From NCBI GenBank assembly GCA_950295325.1, contig OX485806.1, forward strand, positions 50,093,169-50,157,168: DNA of 64,000 nucleotides. Reading direction: 5' to 3'. Of the stretch, positions 12,099 through 22,247 are shown in pieces. Below the pieces are notes generated by a model, which worked only from the letters and a program-made list of their open reading frames with translations, was not told the DNA's origin and ran no database searches. Position 1 is the stretch's first letter. Each line of letters starts with the position of its first letter. The DNA is from Polytrichum commune (lineage: Eukaryota > Streptophyta > Polytrichopsida > Polytrichales > Polytrichaceae). The position numbers and the translations under genes are program-made.

Positions 12099-12544
12099 GC
12101 TCCCTCGAAAGGGGGTGGCCCAAAAGTACCACACTGGCCATTCTTGAAATTGTGATGCCAAGCTTGGCCATCACCAATTCAATCGAGCTCTGCATTGCAT
12201 TAAATTTTTTTTCTAGGGCATTAAATCTGAGGTCTACCTCTGCCCTCCTCTCCTCCATTCCGGCATCCCGAGTGCGACTTACGTGCGGCGATACTCCAAA
12301 CCCGCCCTCATACTGGGCGTCGCTGACTCCCCCCTCGACATATTGGAACTGTTTGGTCGGCCGCCTTTGGACTTGGAGGTGTTCTTGTCGCGGACAAGTT
12401 CATCCTCGACCTCGTCCTGCCGAGGGTCCCTGTTTAGTTCGGATGCCTGCAAGATCAATCATGAAATACTCGCATTTAGATAAATTGAACACCTATCTTT
12501 GCTCTACCCGCTGATGGTTAACTGTACAAAGTAACATCAGAGCC

Positions 12545-12670
12545 TAATTGTCACGTCTACTGTGCATAGTTATAGGTGCATAGTAACATACAACTTCGCA
12601 TAGTTAAAGGTTCATAGTAACCTACAACTTAACATTAACTTTGAACTGAACACTTGTTTTTAACTATGCT
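12545..12670. repeat. Short internal repeat of the CACTA element
   Basis: CTACTGTGCATAGTTA..GGTNCATAGTAACATACAACTT occurs here, partly duplicated in tandem, and again at 14310-14375. Both are in introns of the accessory gene. Confidence 0.6.
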
Positions 12671-13309
12671 AATATTTGGAGGTCACATTTATGTCTAGCA
12701 CTTACCATCACGGTAAAGAATAGGGTGGTAACAACACTAATTATAATCATCGATATTCAAATATTACAATGAATTTACACTAATAACTCAAGCTTGCTCA
12801 CCAGCCGGGCTCGGACCTCCCCTTCGGAGCGTCCAAAGGTAGAGACCTTTTTTACGCACTTCCTCGCCTCCCTCATCACATTCGCTTGATAGATTTTGCG
12901 AGGATCACGTGTCAGCTCAACCATGTGCTGCTAGTGGTCCAATCGAATAGACTCAGATCTGCATAAACCTTTTAATATGCGCATCTTCATCTGCGCTCTC
13001 TTACTTTTCAGCTGCTGACCTAGATTAGATTTGAAAACTTCATACCTCAACACCCTCGTTTCTCCTCTCGAGCCGCGATACTCCCAGTTCTCCTTCATCC
13101 GTGTGAATATGTTGTCGAGAGCCGTTTCAGACTGATCGTTTACGTTGTCCACGCTCTAGTCCAGATCGCTGGAGTAGCCTCGCAGCGCGTTCAGCCACTG
13201 CGGCCTATACACACCGCTGGGATTGCCTACAAAAAACTATACGAATCAGCCACAAACCTCCTTCAACAAATAACAATAGTCATGTGTTAAGGGCATATAC
13301 ATTATATTG

Positions 13310-13630
13310 TCACAGGTTGTAGTAGGCACTAACTCTACGTAGTAATCATCTGCGACTGCTCAGAGTGAATACATATAGTAATGGGTTATATCTCTTACTT
13401 CAATGAGTGATAAACACTTTACTATGTCAAGTAACGTTGACAACAAGGTCTCGTATTACTACAAGTAATGAGGTACATATCGACTTCGCTAAGTCTATAG
13501 AATGCAAATGAGTTTGGTTACTGTAACGAGTAACATGCAGATCACTCAACTTAGTCGTATGTTTATAGCATGCATAATATGTTTACACTTATCATACCAA
13601 GATCATTGTGTTGAGTCATATTCTTATTGA
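13310..13630 (+). repeat. Dispersed internal repeat, copy B
   Basis: It lies in the intron between exons 2 and 3 of the accessory gene. It matches 7070-7410 (copy A) over about 320 bp with many substitutions, in the same orientation. Shared blocks include GAGTGAATACATAT, TTACTATGT.AA.GTAA and ACTCAAC.TAGTC. Copy C (first 130 bp only) is at 27105-27240. Confidence 0.65.
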
Positions 13631-14951
13631 CAACATGTTATGCAGCGATAGTTCTTGAAGTTTGGATGCCTAAGAAAACATCTAATTAACATTGGATAAA
13701 ATACTAAGTTGGATATGGTTTACCGTTATCGTCAAGATCGACAACGAATCTTGGCTTTCCCTCCCTTGCTCTCTCATCGAATTCATCCCGGCATGCTTTA
13801 TTCGCTGCCCTCCTCTTCGCCTTCATCTGCGAGTTGCGATTAGTAGTCCTTCGCCATTTTCCCTCTCCTCCATCTTCCTCTTCATCGCTGCTATCCTCCC
13901 TCACCGAGTGGCGGCGTGATGTTAATGCCAACTCCCGTTTCATAATCAACAACTCTTTCTTTTATATCTCTAAAGCCAGCTTGGCTGCACTACTATCCTT
14001 GGGAGGGCTTAGAGCATCCCGCTGAGGATGCTTTCCTCGTGCCCGGACATAGTCTCTCCCGTCCTCTATCAAGATTGGCTGAGTCCAATCGAAATCTTCT
14101 TCTTCCTCGTCCTCATCCTCTTCATTCTCACGTAGTTGCGAACAACCTTCAGGATCTTCAACAGGTAGTTTCCTCTTCCCTCTGCGAGGTGAAGCCATTT
14201 CCTTCTTCCTAAAAGTCCAGCTTCTAGGATTGTCTCTCCTCTGCAAAAACACCCAAACAATATTCTTATTGACTATACATTGTGACATCCAAGGCCACAT
14301 AGAAATTGCCTACTGTGCATAGTTAAGGGGTCAATTAACATACAACTTTGCATAGTAGAGTTCAACTGGACCAAGTAATGTGCACAACTAGACAGTAGTA
14401 AGATCCAATTCCAAATGACTACAACCCCACCCACAACACTTATGAAGATTAGGAATGCGTTAAATGCATGAAAGTGACCAACTTCAGGCATGCAATAATT
14501 AAAGTGACATATGCAGCCAGAGATCAAGATTACTTACCGGTTTGCCTTGGGTTGCAATGGGTTTTCTGTGGTCTTCTTCTGCTTCTTCTTCTTCTTCTGC
14601 TGATTCTACGCTGTACTCTATGTCCTTATCAATTTTATGCTCACTTGACACACCATCTTCCTTGCTACTCTCCCTTTCCTCTATATGCGTTGAAATTAAT
14701 GGTTTAGTTGACAACCTGGCACTCCTCCTGGGTGGCTGAAGGGAATCGGATTCTGGGGTCCTGGCATCCTCGAAAGTATTAGCAAGCAGATCTTGCATTT
14801 TGGCTAGCAAAGACGAATTGATTGCGGGAAATTTGTGAACCTCTAAAAACAAAGTCTTCACGTCTTCATCGCTCAATGTTGCTATTTCTCTAAGTAAATT
14901 TTTCAGCTTAATCTCCATAATAATCTGATGACAGTTGGATAGCTGCGACAA

Positions 14952-15480
14952 ATGAACTAGGGTGAGGGTTCCAAATTAAGTTTATAAATTTAAAGTGTAA
15001 ACAGTTCTCAAAGTACACTACAATCTCAGGCATACCAACAAGTAACGGAAGTTTACCTCTTCAAAATAGCTGACGGTTGCACCGAAGCTGCCAATGCAAT
15101 AAGTCCCAAGGATTCCAACTTCCTTGTGTTCGCTTCAATTTTAGATCGCCTTAGTCGCTCGTATTCGGACTCCACTTCCATAAATTAAGTACACTACATA
15201 TGATGGAGGACCAGAATAAGGTAATACACAAAATAATATCTACTTTATATTTTAAGAACGGGGTCAAACATAAAAAATGTTTGCATCAGCCATTGAGCAT
15301 AACTTTAAAAGACATGTTTTTAAAAAAAATTGGACTGCACACTCAAAATTTGTTAACCATACTACTGTCAATAACCGACAAGTTAACGAGGTGCAATGTT
15401 CATAAAATTATGGCCTCAATTTGGATTTGCTAATTATCTCGCACTAAGCGTGTACTTGATATCCGCAGAGAAGTGGGTGC
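14952..15480 (-). promoter_or_regulatory. Probable 5' leader and promoter region of the accessory gene
   Basis: By position this lies directly upstream (on the minus strand) of the first coding exon. It is AT-rich with no long open frame. I cannot fix a TATA box or transcription start with confidence. Confidence 0.3.
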
Positions 15481-15499
15481 AGAGCTAATAGTGTTCATT

Positions 15500-16080
15500 T
15501 CAGGCCCACTTACCTTGCTGGAAATTAGAACCTGCACTGCAATATCCACCAGGATTCACGAACTCAAAACGCAGTAAGTAGGTGACTCGCCCAGTTTGGA
15601 ATGCCTCACAATCCGAGTCCTGGCAGGTTCTAGTTACTGAAGAATTAAACCAGGCTCGCAAACTTGGAGTTTTTCGACTAGCTAGTACTCTTCACCAGCA
15701 AACCTGCTTACCCACTTCAGAGGCTCCATTGCACTTGTAGAAACTGCGCCAGTACTAGAGTAAGAGCTTGATGAAAAGTCACTGCGGATCAACACATGCA
15801 TAATGAAATTTATAGCTGGAAAAACCTACTTACATTGAAATATTATCCACCAGAAACTCAAAACTAGGTGACCCACCACCCAGTTTGGGGTGCCTCAGGC
15901 TCAAAGTCCACAATCTCCCAGGGGCATATTCTACTGATTGAATTAGTAAAACTCACCGGCATAGAACTTTGGAACCCTAGTAGTCCTTCCCCAACAACAA
16001 ATCTACCCACTTCAGCATGTAGAGGTTCGAACTTGAAGAAGATGGATATTGCAGACTTACTAAATAATGGACTAGTGTTA
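15500..16080. repeat. Diverged tandem repeat in the central promoter region
   Basis: Two diverged units of about 300 bp (about 15525-15770 and 15845-16020) share CCACCAG, GTAGGTGAC.C, CCCAGTTTGG..TGCCTCA and CTACCCACTTCAG. Part of the same unit (GAGCATGAAGAAAG.CACTCCGGATCAA...ACTTACA) recurs near 20690-20770. It lies between the two divergent genes. Confidence 0.55.
16015..16059 (+). repeat. 45 bp perfect direct repeat, left copy
   Basis: Starts GCATGTAGAGGTTCGAACTT and is identical over 45 bases to 20633-20677. The two copies lie 4618 bp apart and flank the core that holds the HAL3-like fragment and the orphan terminus. Confidence 0.9.
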
Positions 16081-16252
16081 TGTAGACACCTACATTTGAG
16101 TGGAATATGGTGACACTTGCAACCAAGAATGGACACCACCAAAACATGCGTTATGGTGAGATTGGACTATGTGCTGAAATGGAAACTATTTTTACTTCAA
16201 CACATTCAAAGGGCCTATGTGATCACTTAAAAGAGGAAGGAGAATCTTCACT

Positions 16253-16770
16253 TTGACCTCTTATAACTTTTGCATTTCAACTTTGATTTTGACAATTGGA
16301 AACAACAATCTTCATGGTTCACAACTGTTCACCTCATTGAATAAGGCAATTCATGGTCCCATCCAACAACCAAAAGTGTGTGCAGTCGGAAGTAAACCTC
16401 ATAAGATAATCATTAGAGTACAACCAGGAACCTACTCAAAGAGAGACATTGTGTTATCAAATACTATACGATGGAAGAATCTTCACAACAATGTGCATGT
16501 TAGCAGATTGAATGACATATAAAGGCAGATTGGTCATGGGTTAGATGCGAGATTGAACTGCCACCTTCTTTAAGACTTGGGACACCTATTGCCTATCATT
16601 CAGATGGGAAGGCAGAGAGCAAGACAGATGACTCCAATGTTGCCACTGGCATGAAGTATGGTGTTGCTTCATCTTTGAGTTGGTCTCATTCTATATGTAA
16701 TCCTGAATCAGGTATGGAGATTTTCAAGCCCCTCAAAGGCTATTGCCTGCTTTAAAAGGTGAACACCTTG
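16253..16770 (+). pseudogene. Unidentified exon-like open segments in the CACTA centre
   Basis: Two overlapping open segments look protein-like. 16253-16522 includes HKIIIRVQPGTYS, faintly like the start of a pectinesterase/right-handed-helix domain. 16519-16755, one frame over, includes ELPPSLRLGTPIAYHSDGKA followed by a Ser/Asp-rich part. Neither has a start or stop context of its own. They may be fragments of captured host genes. I do not recognise the second and only weakly suspect the first. Confidence 0.25.
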
Positions 16771-17881
16771 AAAGGGTGGAGGCAAGCTGGACTGAACCTA
16801 CCTATCTCCCCTAAACCCCCTAGGTTCCCACGTTGTTTGGTTGTAAGCTAAATTGGATGCCAAAGTGATATCATTAAGTTTTCCCATAAGGCTATATTGG
16901 GCTACTTTCATACCACTTGAAAAAATCTGAGTTTACATATGTGATAAAAATGAATAAATCTTATTTTTGCAAACAGCCTCATGAGAACCTTTATTATTAG
17001 CCTACCAAGTCTTTGTTTGATGAAATAGTCGTTTAAACCAAAACCTTATGAGGGTGAGAGGTGATGAATATACACCATACTCTTGCATTCATTGCAGCAA
17101 ATATGCAGACCATATGTCTATACATCACACTTTGCAGCTTACAATTCATATAGCAAAATCAAAATATAAGTATTTAAAGACCCACGTCTGACATGAAAGT
17201 CAACAGTTTGTAGTATTAACTTGCGAATAGCTGCAGCAAAACAATGAGCTTTTCAATCTAAAGCAACAAACACCTGAATTGCTGGACCTGACCCTGGACA
17301 CTACATACCTTAGCGTAACGTCAGCCATTAGCCTATGACAATTCAATTCTTGACTAAGATCTCCACTGAGAGCTTAGACTTATATTTTCGTTCAAACAAT
17401 CAATTAAAACTGCAGAATGACAAAACTTGGAAAACTCAAACAAACGAGATGTGCACCTTTGCAAGTGTAATAGCAGACGGGTCCAATGAGCATGGGATCA
17501 GCCCACTTGCGAAGCTATAAGGTATGTGGTTGTTCTTCAGTTTTTTGTACATGTTCTCCAACTTCTACCAATTAAATTAACACAACACAACCTGTGGTAC
17601 ATTAGCAAATCTACAATGAAGCAGCAGCAGAAATCAGATTGAGAATGGGACCACCTCTATTTAGTTATGGTTATCAGAAGTGCAAGTTTGTTGATTCCTT
17701 AACTGATCACATAGGTCCTCCCAGATGTATTCACTATTGAGTGTGGAGTAGTTAATTAAAACGTAGTCCAACCTCTGATATATACATGTCTTTATAATGT
17801 TTGTTCTTTGATCCTCAGATAACCACACACCAATCTAATATAGGTGGTTGGTTAAGAAAAAAACCAAATAACACTCGCACA

Positions 17882-18121
17882 CCTTATGTGAAGAATGTTG
17901 TCTCCTATTTTGCTCCAGCTTGAGGACTCATCTTCATCTGTATATAGTTTCACACTGGCAGGCAGCCCACTTGTGTCCATAAAACGCAATGCAGGTTGTG
18001 AGGCCACTGCTCTTAATTCCGCCAAATCTGATAGACTATCAGCCAAAATTTCAAACTTCTTGCACCTCTGCCACTTGCTGCTAAAACAATCCAAGGTTGC
18101 CAAACTCCCAATTTCTCCCAC
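17882..18121 (-). pseudogene. HAL3-like phosphopantothenoylcysteine decarboxylase fragment (captured)
   Basis: The minus-strand frame contains ELRAVASQPALRFMDTSGLP followed by VKLYTDEDESSSWSKIGDNI and LHI at 18025-17885. Plant HAL3/PPCDC flavoproteins have the same order there: E.RAV.T..S..F.D...LP..V.LYTD.DE.SSW.KIGD.VLHIE. These decarboxylate phosphopantothenoylcysteine in coenzyme A synthesis. Directly after LHI a GTGTGC donor is present, at the place where the family continues into the ..RWAD.. segment, so the piece looks like genomic exon plus intron. The N-terminal flavin-binding start and all later exons are missing. A gene fragment picked up by the transposon is the simplest reading. 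Confidence 0.75.
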
Positions 18122-18678
18122 TCTAGTAGGGTTCAGGTGATCTCTTGTCCCTAAACCCTAATGACAAGATCTGCCTGAAGCGGCATTGATTTTCACGTCC
18201 AACATCACTTGAATTTATATCCATTGAAGATCCAACAATGAACCTAAGAGGAAAAAAAGATTGATGGAGACCATCCGCATGTCCTTATGATATTCAATTC
18301 AATGCAGATAAATGGCATGCAAAAAATTTCAAAGAGAAAGTGAGCAGCCACATGAAAGAGATTGCTAACTAGATCATCCACAGGATCCGTGAACTTACAT
18401 GATGCATTGACCAAAAAATGACAATCATTGTTCCCACTACATAGCTCCTTCAAAATTAAAACTCAGCACTGAGAATAGAATGCACATTTTACGCCTGTGA
18501 GCATGATTGATTGAGACTATGGCAATCAGTTGGTGACTAATGAATGAGTTAGAATACCATAGAGTGCTTCCGCATTCGGCTTTTTAATTGATGATTGTTC
18601 TTAAACTTTTGCCACGTGGCAGTCTTACATTGTTTGAGACCATTCAAATTCCACATGGAAATTATAGTTGGCCATCAA

Positions 18679-18723
18679 GTAGTGAAGTGGATGTTGGAAT
18701 AAAAGACGTGTTTTGTAGTAGTG
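18679..18723 (-). repeat. Orphan internal copy of the CACTA right end
   Basis: These 45 bases match 28503-28547 at 44 positions, including all 24 of the terminal inverted repeat and ending exactly at ...TAGTAGTG. Similarity stops at 18723 and falls off to the left of 18679. No partner left end was found nearby. Confidence 0.9.
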
Positions 18724-20460
18724 CCTCTACACAAACTTATTATTTCCGAAGAATGGGAGCATTTGGATGTGCATGAACTTAAGTTGGCAGCTAAAAATGC
18801 GAAAGAGTAGGATGCCCTACGTCAAAATAAGACTTATCATTCAAAAGACACTGACAACTGCAGATGTTTAGTCTAACCTACAAGAATGAGACTACTAATC
18901 CTAATTCCTGATGCTACTGGATTTCAATTTGGACAAGAATAAAATAAAACGTAAAAAACAGCTCAAACCCAAATTTGGGTGAAGAAATGGATTGTGCGTA
19001 AAGAAAAGATGGTCACCTAAGCATGGAAAAGCAGCAGCCGAGGAAGCCAAGCGAGCAGCAGTTGTAAAGTTGTTTTCTGATGCGATATGGATGTGAATGT
19101 TGCTCCAGTCTTCTTTGCAGATGCTCTTGCTGGTGTAATCGATTACCACTACATTGGCCCCAGCATGAATCCAAAGCTCTAGTCAAATCTGTCTACAAAT
19201 ACACATTCTCTTACAAGAGGACACTAACATATCACATAGACATCAAGTAATCAGAGGTCATCAGAATAAATCCATCGATTCCTCAAAATGAAGTGGCCTT
19301 CAAAAATACAGCACATTGCATCATTCTGTGGCATCCACTAGGCTCCTGCAAGCACCCACCCTCACATGTTTCCCACTTTCTGTGAAATTTGACAATTTCC
19401 CCAGGACCCCACACCTGCAACCCTAAAGTTGTCCAGCGAAGACAAGTTGTCCAGATTTTGCAAAAATTGGAGAACATGTTCAGAGCTAACAGACTGCTGT
19501 TGCACTCAAATTGCAACACGCTGTTCACATCAGTAGGCTCGCCGAGACGCCACCTTTCAATCACTGCAGACGTGGACGAAAGGGTGATGAGTCGATCAAA
19601 GGCACTCTCTTCACAGGACTGAAAACCTTGGATCTCCTGGTTGCGCTGATTTCGTAGTGTAAACAAATTTAGTATAACCTGCACTCATTTCCCACACTGA
19701 ATGGAATAATCAGTGTAGTACCCGCAAGAGAAGGGTCGATCAATGTTATGAACCAAAATTAGCAAGGGTTCAAATTCTACGTAACCATGATCACATATAC
19801 AAAATATTAAGCAAACTATTTGTGATGAGAGGAGCACATGTGTATTTAAGAACGGATTCAATGTAAAGAAATCCTCACTGGGCTGCAAATCTTAAGACAC
19901 ATCGAAACAATGATGTCACAAGCGTCAATCTGATGAAATCCTGGAAATGGGTCAGTTGTGTTTGTCTACGCAAGTGAGTGTGCAGTAATCCAAAGAAGTC
20001 GAACAACATTGGATGTCATTACAAACTGAATTCGCTGTGGTAATTTGTTGTTACACCAGTAAATGTGACATTGGAACAAAAATATCTACGCCGTAAGTGA
20101 ATTTTGGCAGCCATCAGAAAGGCCTACAGCTTCATGACATAAGCCCTTCGGCTCCAGGAACCTATAGTGTTGCCTCCACAATGATAGTAGAACAGCTGAA
20201 TGAATGAGCTTTGAAGACACCAAGAAAATAAATTGATCTGTAGGGAAGGCCAATCTAGATTTGTTCACAGTCAAGGACTCTGCATCAACATCCCAGTATT
20301 CAAATCAAGATGGTAAGCACAATTGGCCCAGCTACAAATTAGTCCAAAGGACATCACCGCATTTCTATGACGATCTCTGGCTACGAAAAGCTTGACTAAG
20401 GTTTTAGACACTGCAAATAAGTAGAGCGTTTGTCAAATCTTCTGTCATGACTTAAAAGCC
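18724..20460. other. CACTA central region, no gene recognised
   Basis: Short open segments occur on the minus strand (for example 19149-18901 with [20 protein letters not shown], followed by a GTGACC donor-like site, and 19684-19283). They could be further captured exons but match nothing I know. Confidence 0.4.
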
Positions 20461-20499
20461 GAAGAAATTTGGAGAGACAACGTCCAGAAGAGGATGACT

Positions 20500-21204
20500 G
20501 TATAAGTAGACACTTTTAAGTGAACGACCTGACCGATCAATAACTTTCTTTCAGGACACAAAAGGTGACCCACCAGGATGTACCTTTGACTCTGTCACTC
20601 ATTGAAGGGAAACAATAGACAGACAATGGTTGGCATGTAGAGGTTCGAACTTGAAGAAGATGGATATTGCAGACTTATTAAAGAAAGAGCATGAAGAAAG
20701 CCACTCCGGATCAATTACACACTGCATCGACATGGAGTTTTGGCTAGAAAAAACTTACACTGCAACATACATAATCCCCCAAGAACTTGACTCGAAAAAG
20801 GTGCAGTACAACTCGATCAAGGGAGCCAACTCTGGCCAACTCACCAAATCTCGCTACTCCGGCGAAGACTGTCGCTGAAAAAACCCTAAGTTTTCCCTGC
20901 CCGTTGCCAACAACCAGAATTCATCCATTCCCACCTTCGCTAAATGCCGTTGAAACCTCAAAGCTGCACACAAACCTCAAAGCTACACACAACCTCAAAG
21001 TTGCACACAACCTCTGCGGCTGGGTCTCCGCTGCGTCCACGAGAGCTTCTGCTAGGGTCACCGCGTCTAGCAAGCTTCCCCTAGGGTCGGAGCCAGTCTT
21101 GCGGTCATCGTGCCCAGTCTTCACACGGTGGCATTCGCCGTTCACACGAGAGCCCGAGGTGCTTTACGGTTGCAGGGCAGATTTTGCCCGTGGTAAATAC
21201 TCAG
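20500..21204 (+). promoter_or_regulatory. Candidate promoter and 5' leader of the transposase/SET gene
   Basis: A TATA-like TGTATAAGTAG lies at 20509-20519. Base composition turns markedly GC-richer from about 20830 to 21190, with an AAACCCTAA leader-like motif near 20881 and a short triple repeat (AACCTCAAAGCTGCACAC and variants) at 20954-21014. A CAG|GTAACA donor at 21204/21205 could splice to the acceptor ATACAG at 22235-22240, seven bases before the start codon. The open frame in this GC-rich part matches no family I know. Confidence 0.4.
20633..20677 (+). repeat. 45 bp perfect direct repeat, right copy
   Basis: Identical to 16015-16059. Similarity continues more weakly beyond it. Confidence 0.9.
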
Positions 21205-22240
21205 GTAACATTTGACTTTTCTGACCCTTACATTTCCCCCCTCTCTCAAGGGTTTGTTGGCGCTATTTTTAGACAGAGACTATTCATCAACTTCTCAGTT
21301 TCAAAGAGTAAATTTCCTAACCACTTTGCGTTCACACTTGAATGTTTCATGCTATTTTTGGTCCAATTCATTGAATATGGATGTTAACTATAGTTATATA
21401 CTTAGTTTTTGCTGTAGTGGCTACTTAGAATGTATTGAAAAAAATATAGTTAACTATACTAATTGTGTTGTGTATAGTAATGAAGGCTACCATTTGGAGT
21501 GACGTGTTGCTATAACCTTTTACAGGAAACTTTTTTTAGCAACTAAGTTATAGCATATCATTAAGTGCGCCGGCTAACTACTTATTTCATTTGTAATAGA
21601 TAGGACACTCTTGGTAAAAGCTATATCAACACGGAATTCCAAGTATTAGCCCAAGTGTAGTTGACAATACAATGTACACTAAATATAATAAGATTTAATG
21701 TGTTGGTTCCAGCTTCACATGTTCTATAATTGCCCCTTCAACTGTGAAGTAATGTCACTCTTTGAAGTAATGTGATTTACTTCATGGAGTAATGTCATGT
21801 ATCAAACACATACTCCTTCACTTTGGTGTATCAATCACTGTGAAGTTCTACTATTTGCGGGCACATCTACTTAATATCTAAAATTCTTCATGAATGCAGT
21901 TGAGAATCACATTCAAACTTATACACTCATGTCTGATTTGCTCTTCAACATATATTTCTAGGTTTTGCAATGACTTCCTAGTTTATATCTACAAATGTAT
22001 CGCCCAATGGTAAGTATCTAATTAACTGATGAACTACTCACATTATACGATTTTGGTTATTAAATTACATATAACTACATACAGTTGTTGTTCACTGTGT
22101 CAACTACATACAATTATTACTCAACTACATACAGTTATTACTTAACTACAGTTGTTGTTCACTGTGTCAAGTAATGCTAATTACTACATCTAGTAACGCT
22201 GTCCGTTTTAAGTAACAAGATTTTATTTGCTGAAATACAG
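21205..22240 (+). other. Probable leader intron of the transposase/SET gene
   Basis: AT-rich, with clusters of TGAAGTAATG (21740-21800) and of CAACTACATACAGTTATTA with TTGTTCACTGTGTCAA (22070-22180). It ends in a good plant acceptor at 22240. No coding signal is seen. Confidence 0.45.
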
Positions 22241-22247
22241 ATTCAAA

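Larger units (their letters stand above)
7542..14918 (-). pseudogene. TnpA/Tnp1-like accessory gene of the CACTA element (eight exons, broken)
   Basis: Exons rebuilt on the minus strand: 14918-14538, 14240-13724, 13226-12802, 12446-12130, 9321-9079, 8912-8762, 8455-8313, 7823-7542. Every intron has GT-AG ends and the codon phases agree across all joins. The start is the ATG at 14918. The N-terminus is acidic/basic (RRSARLSTKP, then a DEDEEEED run). The middle has a basic helical part. Exon 4 ends in a coiled-coil-like stretch (RRAEVDLRFNALEKKF). Exon 7 is Lys-rich and the last exon is a Tnp1/En/Spm-like domain. Such proteins bind subterminal repeats and help the tnp2 transposase. Breaks: TAA at 13964-13962, TAG at 13158-13156, TAG at 12933-12931, and a net one-base shift in exon 4 between about 12400 and 12330 (317 bp where a multiple of three is expected). 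The gene runs divergently from the transposase and ends near the left terminus. Confidence 0.8.

Noticed and set aside
12086-12514. 142-codon plus-strand open frame
   Set aside because: It is the opposite strand of exon 4 of the accessory gene, whose minus-strand reading has splice sites and coiled-coil sequence.
16253-16522. Possible pectinesterase start
   Set aside because: Only one short motif (RVQPGTY) resembles the family. Too little to name, so kept as an unidentified segment.
6376-18723. Calling 6376-18723 a separate complete CACTA element
   Set aside because: The 18723 end has no AGA duplication beside it (followed by CCT), and the real right end with matching duplication is at 28547.
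20787-21215. 142-codon open frame in the GC-rich patch of the CACTA centre
   Set aside because: Contains a simple triple repeat and leader-like AAACCCTAA, has no recognisable domain, and is better explained as a 5' leader of the transposase/SET gene.
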